Shown one piece after another: positions 9,227 to 17,026 of a DNA stretch of 64,000 nucleotides. How positions within the stretch are numbered: the stretch's first letter is position 1; each line of letters begins with the position of its first letter. The stretch lies in contig CBDHFH010000008.1 of NCBI GenBank assembly GCA_965262455.1, positions 186,001 to 250,000 of the forward strand. Direction: 5' to 3'. Below the pieces are notes generated by a model. That model did no database searches, was not told the DNA's origin, and saw only the letters and a list, made by a program, of their open reading frames with translations. Position numbers and translations under genes: made by a program. The stretch comes from UBA1858 sp965262455 (GTDB lineage: Bacteria; Pseudomonadota; Gammaproteobacteria; UBA4575).

Positions 9227-9258
9227 AAAAAAAGCCGACCTTCATGTCGGCTTTTTTT
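9227..9258 (+). terminator. Rho-independent terminator of tRNA-Arg(ACG)
   Basis: AAAAAAAGCCGAC pairs with GTCGGCTTTTTTT around a CTTCAT loop, ending in seven T. A textbook intrinsic terminator directly after the tRNA. Confidence 0.93.
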
Positions 9259-9292
9259 ATATGTTGTGCTTGGGGTCAAGATGAGAACTCAT

Positions 9293-9395
9293 GTTCGACT
9301 GAATTGCCGGGAGCAATTCAGAACTTCGAGCAAAGCGAGAAGGCCCGCAGGGTAAAATACAGGGATGTATTTTGTAATCTCTCCGGGCGCGCCAT
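9293..9395 (+). repeat. tRNA-associated repeat ending in an exact copy of the tRNA 3' end
   Basis: About 103 bases downstream of the tRNA. The last 20 bases (9376-9395) repeat exactly the tRNA 3' end plus one flanking base (9205-9224), offset by 171 bases. The rest carries the elements GTTCGACTGAATTGCC, ATTCAGAACTTCGAG and GAGAAGGCCC, which recur behind the second tRNA-Arg at 33267-33366. The layout recalls the repeats behind tyrT in E. coli, which also end in a tRNA 3' segment. Confidence 0.8.
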
Positions 9396-9508
9396 CCTGT
9401 TCTTTAAATCAAATACTTAATCTTTTGTTCGACAACTAATAGTTTGGTATTAGATCAGAATATTTTCCATAATATTTGTTAGGTAACGATAATATTTCAC
9501 TATATGTG

Positions 9509-9538
9509 AATGACCGCTTTCGACCCTTAGCGGACATT
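9509..9538. repeat. Short palindromic intergenic repeat, copy 1
   Basis: AATGACCGCT and AGCGGACATT form an imperfect 30-bp palindrome (9 of 10 arm positions pair). A second copy stands at 11701-11731, so the pair brackets the TonB-dependent receptor gene. It looks like a small non-autonomous palindromic repeat family. Confidence 0.6.
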
Positions 9539-9616
9539 AAAAATATTCATAAATCGTTCTTGTTGAATTGATAGAATTCATTTTTATTTTTAATAATCTA
9601 GCTACATTGATCAAAC

Positions 9617-11667
9617 ATGCCCCTGAAAATTATATTTGTATTTATAATCTTTGCATTTCAAGCCAATCATACATTCAGTCAGGAGTTAGAAAACAACTTA
9701 GACTCAATTGAAATAACAGCGCGTGCAGCAATGACATGACTGGTATTGCACAATCTTCAACCCAAGGTGTTATTGGTAAATCTGATTTAAAAAAACGACC
9801 AATTCTTCGCAGTGGCGAACTACTAGAAGTTGTACCAGGTGTTGCAGTGACACAGCATAGTGGAACAGGTAAGGCAAACCAATATTTTTTGCGCGGATTT
9901 AATTTAGATCACGGCACAGATTTTAATGCCAGTTTTGATGGTGTACCACTCAATCTGCCCACCCATGGTCATGGTCAAGGCTATTTAGATTTGAATCCGA
10001 TTATTCCCGAATTAGTGAATACAATTGAATATGGCAAAGGGCCTTATTATGCAGACATCGGGGATTTTTCATCTGCCGGTTATGCTAAGTACAATACGGT
10101 AAATTCATTATCCAAATCATTATTAATCGCCACGATAGGAGAAGATAACTTCTATCGAACAGTATTGGCCAACTCAAATGAGTTATATGATGGTGATTTA
10201 TTATATGGCCTTGAAGCCCAAACTTATGATGGACCATGGACTGAAGAAGAGAATGCTATAAAGTTAAATCTATTACTAAAGTATACGAGAGAGAATGAAC
10301 ATTCAGGGTACTCGTTGATTGCAACGAGTTACTACGGAGAATGGGATTCAAGTGATCAAATTCCAGAAAGAGCAGTTGAGCAGGGTTTAATCTCAAGATT
10401 TGGTCAAATCGATGATGACTTAGGAGGGCGGGCGCAACGACACAGCTTCAATTCTGCTTGGTGGTTAGGAGATTCAAATTCCATGTGGCAGTCAAATGTC
10501 TATGCGTTTTATTCAACACTCGATCTTTGGTCAAACTTTACCTATTTTCTTAATGACCCCGTCAATGGAGATCAATTCAAGCAAGAAGATGAGCGTTACG
10601 TCGTTGGTGGAAATACTAGTTATTCATGGCTCAATGATTCTTTTGGTATGTTTTCTGAAAATACTTTTGGATTACAAGTTAGACATGATTACATTCCATC
10701 AGTAGGTCTCTTTCAAAGCCAAGAACGAAGGATTATTAGAACCGTCAGAGAAGATAAAGTTAATGAAACGAGTGTAGGAATATATTTTTCAAATGAAACC
10801 ATCTGGTCTGACTGGTTCCGAACTAATATAGGGTTGCGTGGTGATGCATTTAGATTTGATGTGAATAGTGAAGTAATTGAGCAAAATTCAGGGACTCGTG
10901 ATGATTTTGCTTGGAGTCCGAAGTTAGGGATGGTATTTGGTCCATGGAACTCCACGGAATATTATTTCAATATAGGCAAAGGATTCCATAGTAATGATGC
11001 CCGTGGTACTACAATAGAAATTGACCCTGAAACAAATATGTCAGTCGATTCTGTTGACCCTTTGGTTGAATCTCGTGGTATTGATATTGGTGCGAGAACG
11101 ACTTTCTTTGATAACTTGCATTCAAGTATCACGCTTTGGTATCTGGAACTTGATTCAGAACTTGTGTTTGTTGGAGATGCAGGAACGACTGAACCCAGCG
11201 GTGAAAGTGAACGTTACGGCATTGAATTTAACAATTACTATCAAGCCACTGACTGGTTGACATTAGATTTAGATATCGCTTTCACACATGCTGAATTTAC
11301 GGATGAGGAAGATGACGAGATTCCAAATTCGGTAGGAAGAGTGATTACAACGGGTGCTTCTGTAGATTTTGACAATGGCTTATTTGGTTCAATTCGTGCA
11401 CGTCATTTTGGTGATGTACCTTTAGTAGAAGACAATAGTGTTGATGGTGGATCAACTACGATTGTTAACCTGCAAGCAGGCTACTCATTTTTAGAAAATT
11501 TAGACATCAGACTGGATGTGTTTAATCTTTTTAACTCCAATGATAACGACATATCATATTTTTTTGAGTCAAGATTACCCGGTGAACCTATGGGGGGAGT
11601 GAGCGATGTGCATTTTCATTCTGTTGAACCTCGAACAATACGACTGTCTTTGCAACTTTCAATTTAG
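9617..11667 (+). CDS. TonB-dependent outer-membrane receptor, frame broken near codon 39
   Basis: A TonB-dependent receptor that takes up an unknown ligand across the outer membrane. The signal peptide (ATG 9617, about residues 1-21) and an IEITAR TonB-box-like segment read in one frame up to a stop at 9737-9739. The plug and barrel continue in another frame from 9736 to 11667 (643 codons). The break is a tandem ATGACATGAC at 9731-9740; removing one ATGAC restores a continuous 681-residue protein. The plug has the RGFNLDHGTDF and THGHGQGYLDLN motifs, and the C-terminus ends in the usual aromatic-rich strand. Without frame correction, the internal ATG 9736 gives a product with no signal peptide, so the gene is either inactive, phase-variable, or wrongly assembled. 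Two copies of a palindromic repeat flank it. Confidence 0.85.
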
Positions 11668-11700
11668 ATCATGAGCACTGATCATTTAACCAAAAATCTC

Positions 11701-11731
11701 AATGACCGCTTTTGCGCCGAAAGCGGACATT
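11701..11731. repeat. Short palindromic intergenic repeat, copy 2
   Basis: AATGACCGCT and AGCGGACATT arms again, with a different loop, 33 bases after the receptor stop. Same family as 9509-9538. Confidence 0.6.
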
Positions 11732-11919
11732 CACGAATTCGCAAAGCTAAACTTAACCAAATCACAAGACCTTTCATAGTTGAATAGAAAATCTCCAACT
11801 CTTGGACGTCCTAGGATATCCTGCATAACCTTATATCCATAAGGAGATAATCGAGCTAACCTTATATAAGTATTTAATAAATTACTAATATGTTCATAAT
11901 ATCCCCTCCAATTTAATCA
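11731..11919 (-). pseudogene. Possible C-terminal remnant of an unrecognised gene
   Basis: A minus-strand frame of about 62 codons between stops, without a usable start codon. The composition is protein-like (for example GYYEHISNLLNTYIRLARL, then SPYGYKVMQDILGRPRVGDF). A good ribosome-binding site and ATG at its upstream end (GGAGGGGATATTATG on the minus strand) are in a different frame and read only seven codons. This would fit a short or decayed gene with a frameshift. I do not recognise the family. The stop codon lies at the edge of palindromic repeat copy 2. Confidence 0.3.
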
Positions 11920-11953
11920 ATTATATTAATTCATATAGAAGTAGGGGCTCAAA

Positions 11954-12520
11954 ATGTTTAAGAAATCAATCTTTATGCTATTTAGCATTACGCTTGTGGT
12001 AGCAAGCGCCACCGCACTGGCTAACGAAAACACCACGGTAGAGACCACAGCGCAAAGTAGTACTCCAGCGGCATATCCTAATTTTTTCGATCCTAATGCC
12101 TGGTTTGGTGCTTACGCAAAGACACATTCACATGCGCATGGCACAGGCAAGGTTACCTTTAATCCGGCGCACCCGAGTTCATGGATGAAGATTGTCGATC
12201 CCAAGACACATAATATGATGCATATGTATTTTGCCAATCCAGCGACATATGCGCAGTTTATGCAACCACAGTTTTGGATGGAATTTATGAAGCCTGAGAA
12301 CATGATGGCATGGATGGACTTCAATCAGTATGCGGTCATGATGAATCCACAAACGATGGCTTACTGGATGAACCCGACTTCTTATATGCATGCATTTGAT
12401 CCAAATATGTATGCAGCGACGATGAATCCAGCTAGCTATATGGTATTCATGAATCCAGCTACTTATATGAGCTGGGCTGGTATGCCTTACCAAAACAATC
12501 CTATGGCGGCGACAGAGTAA
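11954..12520 (+). CDS. Secreted Met-rich nonapeptide-repeat protein
   Basis: A 188-residue protein with a clear signal peptide (~1-23, ending ATALA), a short Thr/Ser linker and a His-containing stretch (KTHSHAHGTG, ~55-65). Then nine tandem nonapeptides at residues 95-175, with consensus [NDQK]-P-x-x-[YMW]-[MA]-x-[FWM]-M; examples are NPATYAQFM, NPQTMAYWM, NPASYMVFM. Asn-Pro at each start and Met/aromatic residues at fixed places suggest a regular repeat fold. The dense Met and the His cluster could bind Cu(I) or another soft metal in the periplasm, but this is inference. A ribosome-binding site (GTAGGGG) precedes ATG 11954, and a strong terminator follows, so it is a single-gene unit. Confidence 0.75.
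   Translation: MFKKSIFMLFSITLVVASATALANENTTVETTAQSSTPAAYPNFFDPNAWFGAYAKTHSHAHGTGKVTFNPAHPSSWMKIVDPKTHNMMHMYFANPATYAQFMQPQFWMEFMKPENMMAWMDFNQYAVMMNPQTMAYWMNPTSYMHAFDPNMYAATMNPASYMVFMNPATYMSWAGMPYQNNPMAATE
12236..12478 (+). repeat. Nine tandem 27-bp repeats encoding nonapeptides
   Basis: In-frame units of exactly 27 bases, diverged in DNA sequence but with a fixed pattern at the protein level. Divergence suggests an old array kept by selection rather than a recent expansion. Confidence 0.75.
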
Positions 12521-12562
12521 ATCTCTTAAGAATAAATCAGTAAACGTTTAGAAAATAAAATC

Positions 12563-12592
12563 AGCCGCGGCAAATGTCGCGGCTTTTTTTTG
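12563..12592 (+). terminator. Rho-independent terminator after the Met-repeat gene
   Basis: AGCCGCG pairs with CGCGGCT around a 7-8 base loop, followed by eight T. Confidence 0.92.
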
Positions 12593-12612
12593 CTTTTTTT
12601 TGCTTTTTTTTA
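12583..12612. repeat. Three tandem GC-T8 decamers
   Basis: GCTTTTTTTT three times in a row starting in the terminator tail, probably from strand slippage. The remaining gene-free bases to 12865 hold no supported feature; the MoaD-like gene's promoter must lie in the right part. Confidence 0.6.
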
Positions 12613-12865
12613 GTCGGCTGGAAATATGCATCTATTTAAGAGGCTACACTGAAGCTAAGAATATTTCTTCTTCCAAGTAAGACTATGAAAGCGCTATTTG
12701 AGCCAAATAAGTAAATGGTTGCAGGGATTAGACAGCGGTATTGCTAAACGTGTCAAATCTACCAAAAGCCCATTATTTTTTTACCCTCTGATGATGTTTT
12801 CTTAATATATTATTAGCAATAAACTAGTAGCATATTTTGCACGCTAATAAGCTAGGGTGTTTATT

Positions 12866-13135
12866 ATGGCGCACTTATATTTCCCGGTGAACTTGTCGAG
12901 GCAGGTAGAATGTCCTAATGCAGAATTTAATGCGTCAACAGTGTTCGAGTTACTGGAGAGTTATTTTCAACGATATCCTAAAGTGCGTAGTTATATACTG
13001 GATGATCAAGGCCATGTGCGCAAACATGTTTCTATTTTGGTGGATGGTGTAAATGTAAAAGATCGTACTGAATTAACAGATATATTAACGCAAACAAGTC
13101 AGGTATATATTTTTCAGGCGTTATCGGGAGGGTGA
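12866..13135 (+). CDS. MoaD/ThiS family ubiquitin-like protein
   Basis: An 89-residue beta-grasp protein ending in the Gly-Gly tail (ALSGG) that such proteins use for adenylation and thiocarboxylation. ATG 12866 has AGGGTG 6 bases upstream; a GTG three codons earlier lies inside that site and is less likely. The DGVNVKD loop and the VYIFQALSGG end are typical of the MoaD-like proteins found beside BNR-repeat proteins. It lies 3 bases before such a gene. No molybdopterin or thiamine genes are nearby, so the partner and the sulfur acceptor are unknown. Confidence 0.8.
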   Translation: MAHLYFPVNLSRQVECPNAEFNASTVFELLESYFQRYPKVRSYILDDQGHVRKHVSILVDGVNVKDRTELTDILTQTSQVYIFQALSGG

Positions 13136-13138
13136 ATC

Positions 13139-14245
13139 ATGGCAGAACAAGCTTTAGTCGGCACGCGCAAAGGGTTGTTTTTAATTTCAAAATCACACAA
13201 CAGTTGGAATATTGTAAAAGCCATGTTGTTGGGTAACCCAGTCACTATGGTGTTGGTCGATCGAGAGGGTAACTGGCATGCTGCGCTTGAACATGGCCAT
13301 TATGGTGTAAAGATGCAACGTTCTTCTGATCATGGTAAGACATGGCATGAAGTAGCAACACCTGTGTACCCCAAACAGCCTGAAGGTGTTGAAGATATTG
13401 ATCCTATTCGGCAGGCGCCGATTCCATGGAATTTAATGCGTGTGTGGTGTCTAGAAAGTGGTGCTGCCGATAAGCCAAATGATATCTGGTGTGGCACCAT
13501 TCCTGGTGGGTTGTTTCGCTCCAGAGATTGTGGTGAAAGCTGGGAGTTTATTGATAGTTTGTGGCAGCACCCAGATCGTAAAAAATGGATGGGCGGGGGT
13601 GCTGACTACCCGGGTATTCATTCGATCGTGCTTGATCCAAGAGACGAAAATATCATTAAGATTGCTGTTTCGTGTGGCGGTGTGTGGGCGAGCTTGGATG
13701 ATGGTGGGTCATGGGAATGCTACGGCCGAGGTTTAAGAAGCGATTATGCACCTGATGAATTTGCTTATGATCCCTACATGCAAGATCCTCATCGTTTAGT
13801 TCAATGTTCCAGTTCGCCTGAGCACATGTGGATTCAGCACCATAATGGCATTTTTAAAAGTGATGACGCAGGTGCAAATTGGCATGAAATTAGTCACGCG
13901 AAACCATCATGTTTCGGGTTTGCTGTGGTTGTTGATCCCCAAGATGCGAATACAGCCTGGTTTGTGCCAGGTGTTAAAGACGATCAACGTTATGCAGTAG
14001 GAGGCTCGGTTGTGGTGAGTCGTACACAAGATGGCGGAGAAACATTTGAACTATTAACTGAAGGGTTACCTCAAACGCATGCGTATGACCTTGTCTATCG
14101 ACATTGTCTGGATATCGATGCAGACGGGCAACAGTTAGTATTTGGCAGTACCACAGGGAATTTGTGGGTTTCAGACAATCGTGGTGATGTGTGGCAGACT
14201 GTTTCCTCGACATTACCGCCAATTTACTGCATACGTTTTATATAA
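13139..14245 (+). CDS. BNR-repeat (exo-alpha-sialidase-like) beta-propeller protein
   Basis: A 368-residue beta-propeller with at least six Asp-box/BNR motifs of the type S-x-D-x-G-x-[TS]-W: SSDHGKTW, SRDCGESW, SLDDGGSW, SDDAGANW, RTQDGGETF and SDNRGDVW. No signal peptide is seen, so it is probably cytoplasmic. Although such proteins are often named sialidases, the catalytic residues of sialidases are not evident, and activity should not be assumed. It is translated 3 bases after the MoaD-like gene, a pairing seen in many bacteria, which suggests a shared function that remains unknown. Confidence 0.78.
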   Translation: MAEQALVGTRKGLFLISKSHNSWNIVKAMLLGNPVTMVLVDREGNWHAALEHGHYGVKMQRSSDHGKTWHEVATPVYPKQPEGVEDIDPIRQAPIPWNLMRVWCLESGAADKPNDIWCGTIPGGLFRSRDCGESWEFIDSLWQHPDRKKWMGGGADYPGIHSIVLDPRDENIIKIAVSCGGVWASLDDGGSWECYGRGLRSDYAPDEFAYDPYMQDPHRLVQCSSSPEHMWIQHHNGIFKSDDAGANWHEISHAKPSCFGFAVVVDPQDANTAWFVPGVKDDQRYAVGGSVVVSRTQDGGETFELLTEGLPQTHAYDLVYRHCLDIDADGQQLVFGSTTGNLWVSDNRGDVWQTVSSTLPPIYCIRFI

Positions 14246-14258
14246 ATCTAATAAGCGT

Positions 14259-15446
14259 ATGACTGAACGAGAAAAGTTTCTAATCAAGATGATAATGCAG
14301 ACTCAGTTTAATCAAATCATGCTTAAGTTTCTTCTCAGTATATTCATTGCTATTTTTTTCTTGCCACATTCTTTTGCACAAGACATCCAGCGTTCTGAGC
14401 ATCACGATTTTACTATAGTCACTATTGCAGAAGGTTTAGAGCGACCTTGGGGATTAGCGTTCCTACCTAATGGTGATTTGCTGGTGACAGAACGAATCGG
14501 CCAGTTAAGAATTATTCGGCAAGGTAAGCTTGATCCTAATCCTATAAAGGGGTTGCCAGAAAACATTTATGCCGCAGGGCAAGGTGGTTTATTGGATGTT
14601 GCATTGCATCCAGATTTTGAATCAAATCAACTGGTATATATTTCTTTCTCGGGGTTAAACCAAGAGGGTGCAGGCACCGAAGTGGCCAGAGGGCGCTTTA
14701 CGGGTGACGCATTAGAAAATGTCGAGATAATATTTGTTGCACAACCGAAGACCAAAGGCAAACTTCATTATGGTTCCCGCCTGACATTTGCTGCGGATGG
14801 GACATTATTTATCACTACCGGCGATCGTTATACGTTTTTACATGAAGCGCAAAACCCGCGTAATCATTTAGGTGCAATTATTCGTATTAATGATGATGGT
14901 TCTATTCCTGAAGATAATCCATTTAGTACACATAAAAGCTATCAAGCAGAAATCTATTCTTATGGGCACCGCAATGTGCAGGGCATTACCATGCGCCAGT
15001 CTGATCAGTCTATATGGTCGCATGAACATGGGCCTAGAGGTGGTGACGAAGTAAATAAATTAACCGCAGGTGCCAATTATGGATGGCCGGCTATTACCTA
15101 TGGCATTGATTATAGTGGCGCAATTATTTCTGATAAAACACATGCGCCCGGTATGGAGCAGCCGATTGTTTATTGGGATCCCTCTATTGCACCTTGTGGA
15201 ATGAGTTTTTATACAGGAGAAAAGTTTTCACGCTGGCAAGGCGATTTATTTGTCGGCGCGCTGGCGCAAAAACATTTGCGCCGTTTACATATGCAAGGAG
15301 ATAAGGTGATTGCGCAGGAAGTGCTTCTCGAGGGTATGGCGCGCATACGTGATGTGCGCAACAGTCCTGATGGCTATCTTTATATTCTTACCGACGATAC
15401 TAATGGCAAAGTAATTAAACTTGCACCCGTCACATCGTCGCAATAA
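14259..15446 (+). CDS. PQQ-type soluble aldose sugar dehydrogenase (YliI/Asd-like)
   Basis: A six-bladed beta-propeller of the glucose/sorbosone dehydrogenase family, which oxidises sugars in the periplasm with PQQ. Signal peptide near the start (hydrophobic core FLLSIFIAIFF, cleavage after SFA). The mature part begins with the GLERPWGLAFLPNGDLLVTER motif region. Family features include the LHYGSRLTF segment, YSYGHRNVQG, the SHEHGPRGGDE motif with the PQQ- and calcium-binding region, and NYGWP. Several in-frame starts are possible (14259, 14289, 14295, 14319), none with a strong ribosome-binding site; 14259 is a choice, 14319 would give the shortest signal peptide. It stands alone; convergent with nhaA. 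Confidence 0.85.
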   Translation: MTEREKFLIKMIMQTQFNQIMLKFLLSIFIAIFFLPHSFAQDIQRSEHHDFTIVTIAEGLERPWGLAFLPNGDLLVTERIGQLRIIRQGKLDPNPIKGLPENIYAAGQGGLLDVALHPDFESNQLVYISFSGLNQEGAGTEVARGRFTGDALENVEIIFVAQPKTKGKLHYGSRLTFAADGTLFITTGDRYTFLHEAQNPRNHLGAIIRINDDGSIPEDNPFSTHKSYQAEIYSYGHRNVQGITMRQSDQSIWSHEHGPRGGDEVNKLTAGANYGWPAITYGIDYSGAIISDKTHAPGMEQPIVYWDPSIAPCGMSFYTGEKFSRWQGDLFVGALAQKHLRRLHMQGDKVIAQEVLLEGMARIRDVRNSPDGYLYILTDDTNGKVIKLAPVTSSQ

Positions 15447-15466
15447 TTAAATGTATGTTTAATTCG

Positions 15467-16648
15467 TTATTTTTCTTTCAAGCTATGTCGAAGAATAAAG
15501 TAACCAACAATCCCCGATAACAACGAACCAATAATAATACCGAGGCGTTCGTCAAACACCATATCGACACCGGTTTCTTCAAATGCAAGTGAGCCGATGA
15601 ACATACTCATGGTGAATCCAATCCCGCATAAGGCCGCCAGGCCATACAAACTGCCCCAATTCATACCACTAGGCAATTGAGCAAATTTCAATTTAATGAC
15701 TAACCAGCAAAGACCAAATACTCCGACCTGTTTTCCAATAAATAATCCAAGCGCGATACCGACAGGGACTGGATGAGTCAATTGTTCCATGCCTATGTTG
15801 GTTAGGTTGATGCCTGCATTAGCAAATGCAAACACGGGAAGTATAAAAAACGCAACTGATGAGTGCAGATCATGCTCAAAGCTTTTTAGTGGTGATAAGC
15901 TGCTGTCTTGTTTAGATTGCATGGGAATAAACATTGATAAAATAATGCCAACCAGCGTGGCGTGCACACCAGATTTCAACATGGCGACCCACATAATCAG
16001 TCCGACAAATATATACGGGCTTTTTGAAGTAATATTTTTTCTGTTGAAGTAAAACAGTATCGGTAAGCAGGCAGCAACAATTACCAGGGCTGTATTTGAA
16101 ATATTTGCGGTGTAAAAAATTGCGATAATTATGATGGCGCCAACATCATCGAATATTGCTAATGAGGTGAGAAATATTTTACAAGAGATCGGTACACGTG
16201 AACCAAGTAAACTTAATATACCTAATGCGAATGCGATATCGGTGGCTGCAGGGATTGCCCAGCCTTGCATTGCAACAGCATCATCATGATTAAAATATAT
16301 ATACACCAGTGCAGGAAATAACATACCGCCAATCGCACCGACGCCTGGTAAAATTATATTTTTCTTGTCAGATAATTCGCCTTCGATTAGCTCGCGTTTT
16401 AACTCTAGCCCGACCAGGAAAAAGAACACCGCCATCAAGCCATCGTTAATCCATAAGAGTAGTGGCTTGGCAACGAGCAATTCACCAATGCGGATTTCAA
16501 CCGGTGTGGTTAGTAAAAGACTGTAATAAGTATTGAGTCCTGTGTTCGCGAAAATTAATGCCAGTATCGTTGCAATAATGAGCAATATACCGCTGGCGGA
16601 TTCTAATTTTAAGAACGAACGGATAAATGAAGCCTGTTGATTAATCAT
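15467..16648 (-). CDS. nhaA: Na+/H+ antiporter NhaA
   Basis: A 393-residue inner-membrane antiporter that expels sodium in exchange for two protons. Twelve hydrophobic segments and the family's key acids are seen: Asp137 in AATDIAF and the Asp167-Asp168 pair in TSLAIFDDVG, matching Asp133, Asp163 and Asp164 of E. coli. The length is usual (~390). Single-gene unit with its promoter in the AT-rich region to the right. It fits a marine or salt-exposed life. Confidence 0.96.
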   Translation of the reverse strand: MINQQASFIRSFLKLESASGILLIIATILALIFANTGLNTYYSLLLTTPVEIRIGELLVAKPLLLWINDGLMAVFFFLVGLELKRELIEGELSDKKNIILPGVGAIGGMLFPALVYIYFNHDDAVAMQGWAIPAATDIAFALGILSLLGSRVPISCKIFLTSLAIFDDVGAIIIIAIFYTANISNTALVIVAACLPILFYFNRKNITSKSPYIFVGLIMWVAMLKSGVHATLVGIILSMFIPMQSKQDSSLSPLKSFEHDLHSSVAFFILPVFAFANAGINLTNIGMEQLTHPVPVGIALGLFIGKQVGVFGLCWLVIKLKFAQLPSGMNWGSLYGLAALCGIGFTMSMFIGSLAFEETGVDMVFDERLGIIIGSLLSGIVGYFILRHSLKEK

Positions 16649-17026
16649 GAAGCTTTATCTTTATATGGTAGTGGAAACAGGGTAATGGAGTTGGAATATC
16701 AAGACGTATTAATTTAATTTCAGCCACTCAATTTAATATATTGTACGACAAATTCAATACTTCGGGTATATCGATAAGTCAGTCGATTATATTCGAATTT
16801 AGTTAAAGTTAATTCTAACTTTCTGCCACCAAAGTAGCTATTAATTGTATATAAAAGCTTGATTGTGTGGTTCTTTGCTGACGGCAGATATATCATCAAC
16901 AATGAATGGTGAGATGTTTACATAAACGATTATGCAATTAATAAAAGGCAACAAATTGTATTATTTCTGTCATTAAATCAGAGCTTGACGAGAGTAATTG
17001 AATAACAATTCAATCACTGGATGTTG
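16649..17026. other. Gene-free stretch between nhaA and the RND operon
   Basis: 378 AT-rich bases that contain the nhaA promoter region and the 3' flank of the RND operon. An inverted repeat (ATTGAAT-AACA-ATTCAAT, about 16998-17015) may end operon transcripts but lacks a T tract. A 60-codon minus-strand frame here has no ribosome-binding site and is not called. Confidence 0.35.

Noticed and set aside
9079..9284. Frames on both strands across tRNA-Arg(ACG), reading PGEIRTPDPLVRSQV (minus) and APVAQLDRVPGYELGGREFE (plus)
   Set aside because: These are well-known false translations of tRNA-Arg sequence, found as spurious entries in databases.
9147..9395. tRNA 3'-end duplication read as attL/attR of an integrated element
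   Set aside because: Only 171 bases lie between the copies, there is no integrase, and the second tRNA-Arg shows the same structure, so a repeat family is a better explanation.
12698..12805. TTG-initiated 35-codon frame upstream of the MoaD-like gene
   Set aside because: Weak start codon, no ribosome-binding site, and no recognisable features.
13139..14245. BNR protein as a true sialidase
   Set aside because: Asp-boxes alone do not show catalysis; no signal peptide or catalytic Arg triad could be identified.
16720..16902. 60-codon minus-strand frame between nhaA and the RND operon
   Set aside because: No ribosome-binding site and biased, low-complexity AT-rich composition.
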